Assembly (NCBI RefSeq): GCF_900167535.1
Contig: NZ_FUYE01000006.1
Span: 62,001 to 126,000, forward strand
Origin: Prosthecobacter debontii
GTDB lineage: Bacteria > Verrucomicrobiota > Verrucomicrobiia > Verrucomicrobiales > Verrucomicrobiaceae
Direction: 5' to 3'
DNA: 64,000 nucleotides
Shown here: piece by piece, positions 1 to 8,996 of the stretch
Layout of the letters: every line of letters starts with the position of its first letter
Numbering within the stretch: the stretch's first letter is position 1
Position numbers and translations under genes: made by a program
The notes under the pieces: generated by a model
What the model saw: only the letters and a program-made list of their open reading frames with translations
Told to the model about the DNA's origin: nothing
Database searches by the model: none

Positions 1-2353
1 GATTTTCAATGGTAAACGGTTGATCATATTTTCCACCGATCAATTTTTTTCCGAAGTCTGTCCCATCATCGACACTCGGGCTGCTATCTCCATTCTGGAT
101 TTCTAAACCCTTACCCAAGATCACAATTTCGGGGTTTGGGTGTAAATATTTTCCGCTGATGGGGAAGCTGTAGGAAGGCATTACTTCATCATCACTGTGA
201 ATTGTGATGACGGCCTCTCTCGGGCCATAACCCGTAGGAGTGAAGGTGATGCCGAAAGCTCTCGTCTCATTGCCGGGAATGGTGAGCGGGGCCGTGAGGC
301 CTGAGATCGTAAAGTCGTTGGCATGGGGCCCTGAAACGGTGATGGAGCTGATCGCTCGTGGCACAGGATGGATGGTCTCAAGAACGAAGGAGTGGGTTTC
401 GGGGCTGTCCCCGGTGACCAAGGTACCAAAATCGGTGCCGTTGGCGATACTGGGTGCTGGAGCATCGCTTATATTCGGAATAGGTTGGTCATTGAACTTG
501 GCCCAAAGAACTTGCTGCTTGCCGCGACCGGAAACACTAAAGCTGAAGGTGGGCGTGTTTACGGCATTACTGTGAACCTCGATCGTGCTATCGATAGGAC
601 CGAAAGCACTAAGATACGAGAGGTCGAAGGTCTGACTTCCGCGGGCGGGGACGGTGAGAGATGCTGGCCCCGAAATTTGGAAAAGGGAATTGGAAGTGCT
701 GATGGAGGTGATCTCCAGCAGCGCATCACTATCATTCGTCATGGTGAAAGTATGGGTCGAGCTGGCCCCAGGAACCAAGACAGGTTCAAATTGAGTCCCA
801 TCCGTCTCTGAAGGAGTGAGGTCGCCATTCGAGATTGGTATATTGTTGCTTGATATAGCGATCTCGGGAGTGGTCTTGTAAAGAGTCTTTGTGGCCTCTA
901 TGTAGCCATGACTCCAATAGCGTCGATTCATAACGCTTGGCAGTGTTTTCGCACGAGCTCTGATCAGGCTTCCCCCAGGAAGAGAGATGTCTGAATATTT
1001 CCATCCTCCAGAAATCCGGGTGGCTTCACCCAGCAGTGTCCATGTCACTCCTGCATCGAGAGAACGTTCGAAGGATACCTCAGAAACTTCAGGCGCGCTA
1101 CCACTCCGCATCCAGTAGAGATTGTTCCCGGCATCCACATACATGCTCTCGGTCGCGGGCGAGTTGTGAAGTCGCGCCAGACCTCTATGATTGGTAAGGT
1201 ATCCGCCGACCAGTAGTTTTCCATCGGCCTGTAGCTGCATCGATAGGGGGCAGTCCTTTAGGCTGTTATCCAGGGGGTTGGAGGCCACAAACGAAGTGTC
1301 GATTGAACCGTCCGTATTGAGTCTTGCAAGGTTTCTTATATTGACCCCGCCACTGAATCCAGAAAATGGACTTGCGATTAAAATCTTTCCATCAGCTTGT
1401 TGCGTGGCCGCGTGGATTCCATCCCACCTCAAAGAGTAATCGTTAAGGGGGGACTCCTCCCAAACAATGGAGGGTGAGTTGAAGGTGGTGTCAAGGGATG
1501 CGTCGGCGTTATGTCGGACTATTCTGTTCTCTGTGGCTGAATAGGATACGATTTTACCATCTCCTTGGAAGAGTAATATATTCCTGGGAAAGTTTGAAGG
1601 GAATGTTGAATCTAACTGACCGTTTGTATTTAAACGTATATAAAAATCAGGTTGATCAGAACTTGTATATGGCATCGGTCCTAAAGCCTCAACGATAATC
1701 TTGCCATCCGACTGTAGAAGCAAGCGAGCTGATTTAAAGCCCTCCGGTAGCTCAGGATTAAAGGAGGTATCAATTGTTCCATCTACATTGAGACGAATCA
1801 GCACGCCTGTATAAACGTTCTCAACATCATTCCACACTAATCCATTTAAAATAACTTTATCATCGTTCTGAATGACTGCAGAGTAAACGTTCGCGAACTC
1901 ATTATTTGGACTCTGCGGATAGTTTTCGTCAATATCACCAGCAGTGTTAAATCGAATGATATGGGATTTAGGGGCTAAGACGTTATCACCAATGAGGATG
2001 ACTCCGCCATCCGATTGGACAAGGAGTTGTGGATCGATTCCCACAACTTCTTGATCAATGAAGCTGTTATCCAAACTACCATCTGCATTCAGTTTAACAA
2101 TTGCACCATGAGGTGCTAATGTGGCTGAATCGCGACCCACGCGATTGAAGCAACCCGCAGCGATGATTTGGCCATTGGGCAGGTGCGTGAGGGCAGAAAT
2201 TGTGGCGCCTTCGACAGGTATCCAAGAATCGATTAGATCAAAATCTATCTGATAGCTGGTGTCTGTATCCCCCGGGGCAGCGTGAAGAGATGGCGATATG
2301 AGGATTAAAAAAGAAATGAGGAGCCAGTTATAGGTAAGTGCTTTGGCAGTCAT
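1..2353 (-). CDS. Secreted delta-60 repeat / ASH-domain protein, 3' end outside window
   Basis: An open frame of about 784 codons runs from an ATG at 2353 off the left edge of the window. Residues 1-28 form a signal peptide (hydrophobic WLLISFLILIS, then Ala-rich). Residues about 45-385 are delta-60 repeats, each with an N-x-DG-x-hydrophobic-D-x-SF core (VKLNADGSLDNSF, ARLNTDGSIDTSF) paired with a QxDGK(I/L)-type strand. From about residue 505 there are three ASPM/SPD-2/Hydin-like Ig-fold modules (choice-of-anchor D type), each opening near an (I/Q)xNGD...DG(T)xF stretch; the third is cut by the edge. Such proteins are exported and often cell-surface attached in Verrucomicrobiota and Bacteroidota; a C-terminal anchor cannot be seen here. 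The first 1 kb of coding sequence is more AT-rich than the neighbourhood. Substrate or partner unknown. Confidence 0.85.
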   Translation of the reverse strand, partial: MTAKALTYNWLLISFLILISPSLHAAPGDTDTSYQIDFDLIDSWIPVEGATISALTHLPNGQIIAAGCFNRVGRDSATLAPHGAIVKLNADGSLDNSFIDQEVVGIDPQLLVQSDGGVILIGDNVLAPKSHIIRFNTAGDIDENYPQSPNNEFANVYSAVIQNDDKVILNGLVWNDVENVYTGVLIRLNVDGTIDTSFNPELPEGFKSARLLLQSDGKIIVEALGPMPYTSSDQPDFYIRLNTNGQLDSTFPSNFPRNILLFQGDGKIVSYSATENRIVRHNADASLDTTFNSPSIVWEESPLNDYSLRWDGIHAATQQADGKILIASPFSGFSGGVNIRNLARLNTDGSIDTSFVASNPLDNSLKDCPLSMQLQADGKLLVGGYLTNHRGLARLHNSPATESMYVDAGNNLYWMRSGSAPEVSEVSFERSLDAGVTWTLLGEATRISGGWKYSDISLPGGSLIRARAKTLPSVMNRRYWSHGYIEATKTLYKTTPEIAISSNNIPISNGDLTPSETDGTQFEPVLVPGASSTHTFTMTNDSDALLEITSISTSNSLFQISGPASLTVPARGSQTFDLSYLSAFGPIDSTIEVHSNAVNTPTFSFSVSGRGKQQVLWAKFNDQPIPNISDAPAPSIANGTDFGTLVTGDSPETHSFVLETIHPVPRAISSITVSGPHANDFTISGLTAPLTIPGNETRAFGITFTPTGYGPREAVITIHSDDEVMPSYSFPISGKYLHPNPEIVILGKGLEIQNGDSSPSVDDGTDFGKKLIGGKYDQPFTIEN

Positions 2354-2508
2354 TTAATAGGGGGGGCTAAATGTTTTAACGAGCGTTGACTTTGAAACAT
2401 CTAAAGTGGTTTGGTGTCAATAGTGTTTTCTTTTATGAACAGTTTTTGAATCGGCGGTTCACGGGCACGAAAAGGCCTGAAGGTCGGCCTGGAAAGAAGC
2501 TGTTCAGC

Positions 2509-3414
2509 CTACCTCGGCACTACGGCCAGATAGTTCCGCACCGTGCTCCAGCCGGGGCGGCTGATTTCCTGGCCGTCGCCAGTGCGGACGTAGAGGGCGG
2601 TGGAGTGGCCGCCGTCGAGGTTGAGGGCGCGCTGCACGGTCATGTCAGGCAGGAGACCGGGGCTGGCGAGCAGATCTCCGAGGCCAGCGAGGCTGGTGCT
2701 GTGCACGGTGCCGATGGCCCAGCGGCGCACCCCATCGGTGGCCACAAAGGTGCGCACGGCGTTCTTGGTGCGATTGAGCGTGGTCATGGGCTGGCCGCCA
2801 TCCACGAGGCGCGGGCCGGCTTGGAGCATTTGAGCGACGCCGGTTTCGCCGAGGAATTCGTCATTCCACACGAGGTAGGGCTCGTTCGCGACCATGAGCA
2901 CGGCTCCGGAGATGAGGCTGCTGCGGGTGAATTGGCCAGTTTTGCGGCCATCGCAGATCATGAGGCCGAGAGTGGAGAAATCGGGATGGAAGAAGCCGCC
3001 GTTCACGCCTGCAATGGCGCCTGAGTTGCGCATGAGGGGTGTGATCGCACCCCCGCCAGCGTGTGAAGACGGCTGATCCAGCACGCGTAGCGCGCAGCGG
3101 GTGCTCTCGAAAATGACCACGCTGACTTGAGCTGACTCCGTGGCACTGCGGGCCGTGAATTCATGCATCTCAGCGCCTCCTGGAAGACTGGTGCTGCGCA
3201 CGGAGGAAGCGTGCTGCCAGGATACAGAGGAGGTGGCGGGCGAGGGAGCCGCGTGAGCTGCGGTGGGGTAGGCTGGGGCTGTCAGGGCCTGGGTGGGCTG
3301 CTGAGCAGGGTAGGGGGGCGCACCGGGCTGAGACGACGGGTAGCCGGTGGGTGGAGAAAAGCGGGCGCACTGGATCAACAACAGTGCCGGGAGAAGCAGG
3401 ACGACGTTCTTCAT
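2509..3414 (-). CDS. Phosphodiester glycosidase family protein (NAGPA/DUF2233 fold), exported
   Basis: 301 residues from ATG 3414, chosen because it opens a typical export signal (MKNVVLLLPALLLIQCA); GTG 3444 and ATG 3438 would add up to ten residues ahead of it. The Cys after LLIQ could be lipidated but does not fit the lipobox well. After a Pro/Ala/Ser-rich linker (to about residue 75) comes a phosphodiester glycosidase domain, recognised by GVNGGFF near the middle and the C-terminal LNLDGGHSTALYVR motif typical of uncovering-enzyme (NAGPA) relatives. In the family this domain removes a sugar from a phosphodiester-linked glycan. The gene begins about 33 bp after rdgB on the same strand, so the two are probably co-transcribed. 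Family call is firm; the substrate is unknown. Confidence 0.8.
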   Translation of the reverse strand: MKNVVLLLPALLLIQCARFSPPTGYPSSQPGAPPYPAQQPTQALTAPAYPTAAHAAPSPATSSVSWQHASSVRSTSLPGGAEMHEFTARSATESAQVSVVIFESTRCALRVLDQPSSHAGGGAITPLMRNSGAIAGVNGGFFHPDFSTLGLMICDGRKTGQFTRSSLISGAVLMVANEPYLVWNDEFLGETGVAQMLQAGPRLVDGGQPMTTLNRTKNAVRTFVATDGVRRWAIGTVHSTSLAGLGDLLASPGLLPDMTVQRALNLDGGHSTALYVRTGDGQEISRPGWSTVRNYLAVVPR

Positions 3415-3447
3415 GCTGTGCAGATGCCTTGGCGGCATCCACACTTT

Positions 3448-4059
3448 TTATAGGTTGCTTCCAGCGCTTTGCAGCCACTTTTGCATCGACTCCATGGCGC
3501 GTGCACGATGGCTAAGCTGATTCTTTACCTCGGCTGGCAGCACGCCGAAGCTCTTGTTGTAGCCTTCGGGGATAAACATGGAGTCGTAGCCGAAGCCGCC
3601 TTTGCCCTGAGCGGTGACGGTCACGCGACCTTCGACCGTGCCGTTCGTGACATGCAGCACCTCGCCATCCTTGACCACCACGAGGCAGCAGTGGAAGCGG
3701 CCGGGGAAAGACTGTCCTGGGTTGCGACTGCGCTCACGCAGTTGACGGCGCAGTTCAGCCCGGTTGCGTTCATCCGTGGAGCCTTCTCCGGCAAAGCGTG
3801 CGGAGCGCACGCCCGGGGCTCCATTCAGAGCATCCACCTCCAGGCCGGAGTCATCGGCGAGGATCAGCATGCCGGGCAGAGCGGCGCTGGCACCCTTGGC
3901 CTTGATAATGGCGTTCTCTTCGAAAGAGAGGCCCGTTTCTTCTGGCAGAATTATCTCAGGATGATTTCGTAAATCGGTCACTTGCCAATCACTGCCGAGC
4001 ATGGCGGCGACTTCTTCGGTCTTGTGGATATTGGTTGTGGCAAGCAGGATCTTGGGCAT
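3448..4059 (-). CDS. rdgB: Non-canonical purine NTP pyrophosphatase (RdgB/HAM1 family)
   Basis: 203 residues, normal family length. It hydrolyses dITP, XTP and related deaminated purine nucleotides to monophosphates and so keeps them out of nucleic acids; cytosolic. Diagnostic segments are the N-terminal ATTNIHKTEE (family T/SxNxxK), SFEENAIIKA, LADDSGLEVDALNGAPGV with the metal-binding acidic residues, GKGGFGYDSMFIP and the C-terminal SHRARAM. ATG 4059 is the only sensible start. It lies divergently from lpxC-fabZ across 357 bp and is followed closely by the phosphodiester glycosidase gene. Confidence 0.96.
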   Translation of the reverse strand: MPKILLATTNIHKTEEVAAMLGSDWQVTDLRNHPEIILPEETGLSFEENAIIKAKGASAALPGMLILADDSGLEVDALNGAPGVRSARFAGEGSTDERNRAELRRQLRERSRNPGQSFPGRFHCCLVVVKDGEVLHVTNGTVEGRVTVTAQGKGGFGYDSMFIPEGYNKSFGVLPAEVKNQLSHRARAMESMQKWLQSAGSNL

Positions 4060-4416
4060 GACTTGAGGGTATGTGCTGTTAGTTCAGAATCAATGAGTTA
4101 GCAACTTTATGTGTGTTTTAGTTTTTTCGGCCCCCTCCCTTACGGGAATCCTCAGGGAAAACCGAACTATGTCTGTGGGGATTTGAGAGTTGGTTTAAAT
4201 GCCTAATTTTTCCGCCAATGAACAAAAAATTGGGCTTGAGAGGCTAGGGAGATGCTGGGGGGGCATCCGTACAATGCTTTGAGTCGTTAGGCAAAGAATA
4301 GGAGATGGCGTGGTCAAACCATAGAATCGCCCCTTCGTTGCTCGGTGGCTGCATGGCATTTTCCTTTGACCCCTCCCCCCCACGCGGCTAAAACGGGCTT
4401 CCTTCTTTCTCTGCTC
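4060..4416. other. Divergent intergenic region rdgB / lpxC-fabZ
   Basis: 357 bp between two divergently read genes, so promoters for both must lie here. It holds several T-rich stretches, a short GATGC/GCATC hairpin around 4250-4268 and a TACAAT hexamer near 4269 that could be a -10 element for lpxC, but I see no -35 hexamer at a normal distance. An in-frame extension of lpxC to 4345 is open but lacks similarity to LpxC. Confidence 0.4.
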
Positions 4417-5736
4417 ATGGCCGTTTCCGACCGTCAACACACGCTGGCTAAACCCGCATCCATCACTGGCACCTCCCTTCACACGGGGGAACAGGTCACG
4501 CTGACCCTGCAGCCAGCTCCTGAAAACTTTGGCTTCAAATTCCGCCGCGTGGATCTGGAGGATAAACCTTTCATCCCTGCGCTGGTGGAAAAGGTGCAGA
4601 AGGTGGAGCGTGCCACCACCATCGCTGAGGGTGGAGTCAATGTGCACACTGTGGAGCACGTCATCAGTGCCCTCGCTGGCATGGGCGTGGACAATGCCAT
4701 CATCGAGATGGATGCCAATGAGCCGCCGATTGTGGATGGCAGCTCGCAGCCCTTTGTGGAGTTGATTAAAAAAGCGGGTCTCCAAGAGCAGTCGGAGCCG
4801 CGCAAGGTGTTTGAGATCCGCGAGCCGATCTATCAAGAGACTCGGGACGGCACCATCATCACCATCGTGCCGGACAAGAAGTTCCGCATCAGTTGCACCA
4901 ATGTCGGGCCAGAGGGCCGCTTCACCCAATACATGTCCCTGGAGATCAATCCCGAGACCTATGAGAAGGAGATCGCCCCGGCGCGCACGTTCGTCTATTA
5001 CGAAGACATCGCTCCGCTGATGGAGAAGGGCCTGATCAAAGGCGGCACGCTCGAGGCCGCCGTGGTGGTGCGGGGTGAAACCTTGCTGTCCAAGCAGCCG
5101 CTTCGGTTTAACAACGAGTTTGTTCGTCACAAAATCCTCGACATCATCGGGGACCTGATGCTCTCCGGCAAGCGCATCACTGGTCACGTCATCGCCGTGC
5201 GCCCGGGTCACGGCCCGAACACTGAGATGGCGCGTGCCATCGTCAGTCAGTATCAAGCCATGCGCGCCATGGTGCCGCCGACCCTCAACATCCCGAGCGG
5301 TGAGGCCGTGCTGGATATCAATGAGGTGATGCGCATCCTGCCGCACCGTTATCCTTTCCTGCTGGTGGATCGCATCATTGGCTTCGAGGGCGAGAACAAG
5401 TGCACGGGCATCAAAAACGTCACCATCAACGAGCCGTTCTTCCAAGGTCACTTCCCAGGTCACCCCATCATGCCCGGTGTGCTCCAGCTCGAAGCCATGG
5501 CTCAGGTCGCTAGCATCGTGCTGCTGCGTCTTCCTGGGAACCAGGGCAAGATCGGCTACTTCATGAGCGCCAACAACGTGAAGTGGCGTAAGCCCGTGCT
5601 GCCAGGAGACACGCTCATCATCGAGACCGAAATGCTGAAGGTGAAGCGCAGCATCGCCCAGGCCGTGGGCCGCTGCATCGTCAATGGTCAGGTCGTCTCC
5701 GAAGCCGACTTGATGTTCAGCGTTGTGGATCGCTAA
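4417..5736 (+). CDS. lpxC/fabZ: Bifunctional UDP-3-O-acyl-N-acetylglucosamine deacetylase / 3-hydroxyacyl-ACP dehydratase
   Basis: 439 residues that fuse two enzymes. Residues 1-295 are LpxC, the zinc deacetylase that commits to lipid A: TVEHVISALAGMGVDN carries the first metal His, HKILDIIGDLMLSG the HxxxD ligand pair, and GHVIAVRPGHGPN the following segment with the catalytic His. Residues about 300-439 are FabZ, the hotdog-fold dehydratase: ILPHRYPFLLVDR and the active-site GHFPGHPIMPGVLQLEAMAQ are both intact. ATG 4417 was chosen because MAVSDRQHTLAKPASITGT starts the LpxC fold directly; an upstream in-frame ATG at 4345 would add 24 unrelated residues. lpxA follows after 58 bp, so the three activities of early lipid A and fatty-acid supply are transcribed together. 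The fusion is known from Bacteroidota and Verrucomicrobiota. Confidence 0.96.
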   Translation: MAVSDRQHTLAKPASITGTSLHTGEQVTLTLQPAPENFGFKFRRVDLEDKPFIPALVEKVQKVERATTIAEGGVNVHTVEHVISALAGMGVDNAIIEMDANEPPIVDGSSQPFVELIKKAGLQEQSEPRKVFEIREPIYQETRDGTIITIVPDKKFRISCTNVGPEGRFTQYMSLEINPETYEKEIAPARTFVYYEDIAPLMEKGLIKGGTLEAAVVVRGETLLSKQPLRFNNEFVRHKILDIIGDLMLSGKRITGHVIAVRPGHGPNTEMARAIVSQYQAMRAMVPPTLNIPSGEAVLDINEVMRILPHRYPFLLVDRIIGFEGENKCTGIKNVTINEPFFQGHFPGHPIMPGVLQLEAMAQVASIVLLRLPGNQGKIGYFMSANNVKWRKPVLPGDTLIIETEMLKVKRSIAQAVGRCIVNGQVVSEADLMFSVVDR

Positions 5737-5794
5737 GGCACGCCGGCTGCTACGTCTTTCCGCTCCTCCACCCCCACCGCCCCTTTTGCCCTGC

Positions 5795-6595
5795 ATGCCT
5801 ATTCACCCTACGGCCATCATTGCCCCCACCGCCAAGATTGGTTCCGATGTCGAGATCGGTCCCTACTGCATCATCGGGGAGGACGTGGAAATCGGGGATG
5901 GTAGCTGGCTCCAGCACCATGTCACCGTCATGGGGCCGACCAAGATCGGGAAGAATAACCGCTTCTACGCCTACGGCTCCATCGGTCAGCGCAGCCAGGA
6001 TCTGAAATACAAGGCCGAGCCCACCTATTTGGAAATTGGCGACGACAACACCTTCCGTGAATTTTGCTCCGTGCATCGGGCCACTTCACCGGGGGACAAA
6101 ACCCTCATCGGCAGCCACAACAACTTCCTCTCTTACGTGCACATCGCCCACGACTGCATCGTGGGGAACCACGTCATCTTCTCCAACAACGGCACCCTAG
6201 CCGGGCATGTGGTGGTGGAGGATCATGTCATCCTCGGGGGCCTCAGTGCCGTGCATCAGTTTTGCCGCATCGGCACCCGCAGCATCATCGGCGGCTGCTC
6301 GAAGATCGTGCAGGACGTCACCCCCTTCAGCACGTCCGATGGTAACCCCGCCCGCACCCGCGGGCTGAACCTCGTCGGTCTGCAGCGCGCCGGGTTTGCC
6401 AAAGATCAAATCCGCGCCATCCGCGCCGCCTTCCGCAAGGTCTATCGCAGTGGTTTGAACAATGCCCAGGCTGTGGAAGAACTGCGTGCCGGGGAGCTCA
6501 CTCCGGAGGCAGCCTACTTTGCCGACTTCGTCGCCACTACGAAGCGCGGCATCACCCCTGGCAGTAAAGCTGGGGCAGACGATGGGGAAGACTGA
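5795..6595 (+). CDS. lpxA: Acyl-ACP--UDP-N-acetylglucosamine O-acyltransferase
   Basis: 266 residues, standard LpxA length. It transfers a 3-hydroxyacyl chain from ACP to the 3-OH of UDP-GlcNAc, the first lipid A step; cytoplasmic homotrimer. The N-terminal two thirds is a left-handed beta-helix of isoleucine-patch hexapeptides (AKIGSDVEIGPYCIIGEDVEIG); HNNFLSYVHIAHDCIVGNH carries the catalytic His region, and the C-terminal alpha-helical part (FAKDQIRAIRAAFRKVYR) is present. ATG 5795 gives the usual MPIHPTA start; the frame is open upstream but overlaps the end of lpxC-fabZ. Probably co-transcribed with lpxC-fabZ. Confidence 0.96.
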   Translation: MPIHPTAIIAPTAKIGSDVEIGPYCIIGEDVEIGDGSWLQHHVTVMGPTKIGKNNRFYAYGSIGQRSQDLKYKAEPTYLEIGDDNTFREFCSVHRATSPGDKTLIGSHNNFLSYVHIAHDCIVGNHVIFSNNGTLAGHVVVEDHVILGGLSAVHQFCRIGTRSIIGGCSKIVQDVTPFSTSDGNPARTRGLNLVGLQRAGFAKDQIRAIRAAFRKVYRSGLNNAQAVEELRAGELTPEAAYFADFVATTKRGITPGSKAGADDGED

Positions 6596-6614
6596 AAGCC
6601 TAGCAAAACGGTGT

Positions 6615-6645
6615 GGTGGAGAGTGTCTGAAACATACACTCCACC
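6615..6645. terminator. Hairpin at the end of lpxA, possible terminator
   Basis: GGTGGAGAGTGT and ACACTCCACC form a ten-pair stem with one bulged A and a nine-base loop, 20 bp after the lpxA stop and about 105 bp before the stop of the convergent response regulator gene. There is no T-run, so a factor-independent terminator is not assured. Confidence 0.35.
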
Positions 6646-6751
6646 TCCCTCACTTCGGTCTTCAGGGTCGGTCTTTAAGTTCGGAGCCCTGCTTTTAGGC
6701 GGCATGGAAGGGACCCGAGTGGATCCAAGGACCGGCGCTCTGAGCCCTGAA

Positions 6752-7405
6752 CTAAGCCGCCACGTTGGCTCCGGTTTTCTCCATGAGGCCGTGCTCGATG
6801 CAGTATTGCACGAGTTCGGGCAGGGATTTGACCTTGAGCTTTTCCATGAGGCGTGAGCGGTAGGTGCTCACGGTTTTGCTGCTGAGGTTCAGTTCGGCGG
6901 CGATTTCCTTGAGGGCATCGCCATTGATCAGCTTGCGCAGCACCTGGAATTCACGCTCGGAGAGGGTGGTGTGAGGCTGCTCTTGGAAGTCGGAGCGCAC
7001 GAAGGCGGCGAGGTTTTGCGCCAGATTCGTGCTGATGTAGTTGTTGCCCTGCACGATCTCACGCACGGCTTTGAGGAATTCACCGGTGCCGGCCGTCTTG
7101 CAGACGTAGCCTGCGGCGCCTGCCTTGAAGGCACGCACACCATAGACGGACTCATCATGACCGCTGCAGACGAGCACGGCGGGAGCATGGGGGAGATTGC
7201 GGATCTCAGCCAGCACATCCAGCCCGTTACGGCCCGGGATGGTCACATCGAGGATCACGATGTCCCAGCGGCTGGCCGTCACCAGATCATGAGCTTCCTG
7301 GTAAGTGCCGGCTTCGCCGAACTCAAAGGAACCCAGCGTCATGATCGCGTGCTTGTAGGCCTCGCGCATCAACTGGTGATCATCAACAATGAGAATTCTC
7401 TTCAT
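6752..7405 (-). CDS. NarL/FixJ-family response regulator
   Basis: 217 residues. Residues 1-120 are a CheY-like receiver: acidic pair D8-D9, phospho-acceptor D53 in IVILDVTIPGRNG, conserved Lys in GYVCKTA. Residues about 148-210 are a LuxR-type helix-turn-helix (LSEREFQVLRKLINGDALKEIAAELNLS, shown by its LSxREF and KEIAAxLxxSxKTV pattern). On phosphorylation it should dimerise and bind DNA. No histidine kinase lies nearby, so it is an orphan in this window. A perfect palindrome sits 20 bp upstream of the start and may be its own operator. It reads in the same direction as the MacB-type permease gene 129 bp upstream. Confidence 0.92.
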   Translation of the reverse strand: MKRILIVDDHQLMREAYKHAIMTLGSFEFGEAGTYQEAHDLVTASRWDIVILDVTIPGRNGLDVLAEIRNLPHAPAVLVCSGHDESVYGVRAFKAGAAGYVCKTAGTGEFLKAVREIVQGNNYISTNLAQNLAAFVRSDFQEQPHTTLSEREFQVLRKLINGDALKEIAAELNLSSKTVSTYRSRLMEKLKVKSLPELVQYCIEHGLMEKTGANVAA

Positions 7406-7424
7406 TTTGCCTTTTTGTAACCAC

Positions 7425-7447
7425 TATTGCTGTATAATACAGCAATA
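7425..7447. promoter_or_regulatory. Perfect 23-bp palindrome upstream of the response regulator
   Basis: Arms TATTGCTGTAT and ATACAGCAATA are exactly complementary around a single central A. The site ends 20 bp before the ATG of the response regulator gene and lies in an AT-rich stretch with TATAAT-like hexamers on both strands, so it overlaps or adjoins a promoter. It is a good candidate for a dimeric repressor/activator site, possibly autoregulation. A hairpin role in the mRNA leader is the alternative. Confidence 0.55.
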
Positions 7448-7534
7448 ATTCATCCAATCGGTCGATTTGATGGAAATTTGGGCTGTGATTTTGGTTTATG
7501 CCCCTGGTTGTGCGACCCAAGAAAGCGCGGTTTC

Positions 7535-8860
7535 TTACTCGTGGCGGAGGGCTTCCACCGGATTCATGCGGGCGGCCCGTCGGGCGGGGTAAATCCCGAA
7601 AGCGATGCCTGTAAACACCGAAATGAGGAAGGCGAGTGCGGGCGACCACACCTTCACCACGGTGGTGACCCCGGCAAAGTGCTCCACAGCCACGGGGATG
7701 GAAATGCCCATGATCACCCCCAGCACGCCCCCGGCGCCTGAGAGCAGCACGGTCTCAATGAGGAACTGCACCACGATGTCCGCCTGGCGTGCCCCCATGG
7801 CACGGCGGATGCCGATCTCACGCGTCCGCTCGGTGACGCTGGCGAGCATGATGTTCATGATGCCGATGCCACCCACGAGCAGGGAGATGGCGGCGATGCT
7901 GCCCAGCACGATGCTGAAGATCTGCTTGGTGCGCTCCGCCTGGCGCAGCAGCTCCACGGGCACGATGATGCGCCAGTCTTCCTTCTTGTGATTCTTCGCC
8001 AACAGGTGGCGGATGGCATTGGCCCGGCTTTCCACCTGAGCCACATCGTCCACGCGGACGATGGCTTCGTGGAATTCTACCTTCTCAGCTTCGAAACCGC
8101 CGCTGCGCATGCGGAAGAAGGTTTCCCCGTACTGATCCATGAGGGTGGAGAAGGGGATGAGGATCTGGGCGCTGCCCACATTGCTGGTGCTGCTGCTGCC
8201 ACCTTCACCGCCCACGCGCTGCCCCTCATCCTCCATGATGCCGAGGATCTTGTAGTAGTAGCCCTTCACGCGCACGGACTTGCCCGTGGGGGTGGAGAGG
8301 GGGAAAAGTTTGGCCGCTGCGGTTTGGTTCAGCACACAGACGGGCAGTTTTTCAGCCAGCTCCAGATCGGTAAAAAAGCGCCCCTGGAGGACTTTGCGAT
8401 TCCGCATCTCGGGATACACCGGCAGCACGCCCATGATCTGGCCATCGACACTGCGGTCCAGATTCCAGATGTTCTCGCTCAGGATACGGCTGGGCACCAC
8501 CACACTCACGCCCGGCACCGTCTGGCGGATCTGCTGCATGTCACGGGTGGTGAGGCCGTATTCCAGTACCATACTGCGTGCCTCGGCGGAGGAGCCCTGG
8601 CCATCCGGCGGCTTCACACTCTCCAGGATGATGTTCTGGCTGCCCAGACGGCGGATCTGCTCCTGCGCCTCATGGCTGGCCCCTTCACCGATGGCGAGCA
8701 TGGCCACCACCGATGCCACGCCGAAGATCACCCCCAGGGCCGTGAGGAAAGAGCGCAGCTTATTCAGCCAGATGCTCTTCATGCCCAGGGACACGGTGCG
8801 CCAGAGGTGCTGGGGCGAGGCGACAAGGCGGAGAATGGGATGACGGGCGAGAAGGGACAT
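7535..8860 (-). CDS. MacB-type ABC transporter permease
   Basis: 441 residues. Architecture of the MacB/FtsX superfamily: an N-terminal cytoplasmic helix and first membrane segment (LRSFLTALGVIFGVASVVAML, about residues 35-56), a large periplasmic domain (MacB_PCD, about 60-305), and three C-terminal membrane segments (IVLGSIAAISLLVGGIGIMN; FLIETVLLSGAGGVLGVIMG; LAFLISVFTGIAFGIYPA). The ERTREIGIRRAMGA stretch between segments 2 and 3 and the final NPVEALRHE are family signatures. Such permeases use mechanotransmission with a separate or fused ATPase to move peptides, lipoproteins or drugs. No ATPase or membrane-fusion gene lies alongside it here, so the partners must be encoded elsewhere. Confidence 0.92.
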   Translation of the reverse strand: MSLLARHPILRLVASPQHLWRTVSLGMKSIWLNKLRSFLTALGVIFGVASVVAMLAIGEGASHEAQEQIRRLGSQNIILESVKPPDGQGSSAEARSMVLEYGLTTRDMQQIRQTVPGVSVVVPSRILSENIWNLDRSVDGQIMGVLPVYPEMRNRKVLQGRFFTDLELAEKLPVCVLNQTAAAKLFPLSTPTGKSVRVKGYYYKILGIMEDEGQRVGGEGGSSSTSNVGSAQILIPFSTLMDQYGETFFRMRSGGFEAEKVEFHEAIVRVDDVAQVESRANAIRHLLAKNHKKEDWRIIVPVELLRQAERTKQIFSIVLGSIAAISLLVGGIGIMNIMLASVTERTREIGIRRAMGARQADIVVQFLIETVLLSGAGGVLGVIMGISIPVAVEHFAGVTTVVKVWSPALAFLISVFTGIAFGIYPARRAARMNPVEALRHE

Positions 8861-8996
8861 TCAGCAGGTGTAAAAGGGGGGAGGCTATACACGTCGCCAA
8901 CCCCCCATTTCCTTCAACGAGCCTCCAGGAAGTCGTGCTTGGAGATCTGAGCCAAATTCACTCTAAGTAAACACCTGAATTCGCCGTCTCATCCGT

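Noticed and set aside
4195..5796. 533-codon minus-strand frame opposite lpxC-fabZ
   Set aside because: Antisense shadow; no family resemblance, while the + strand has intact LpxC and FabZ motifs.
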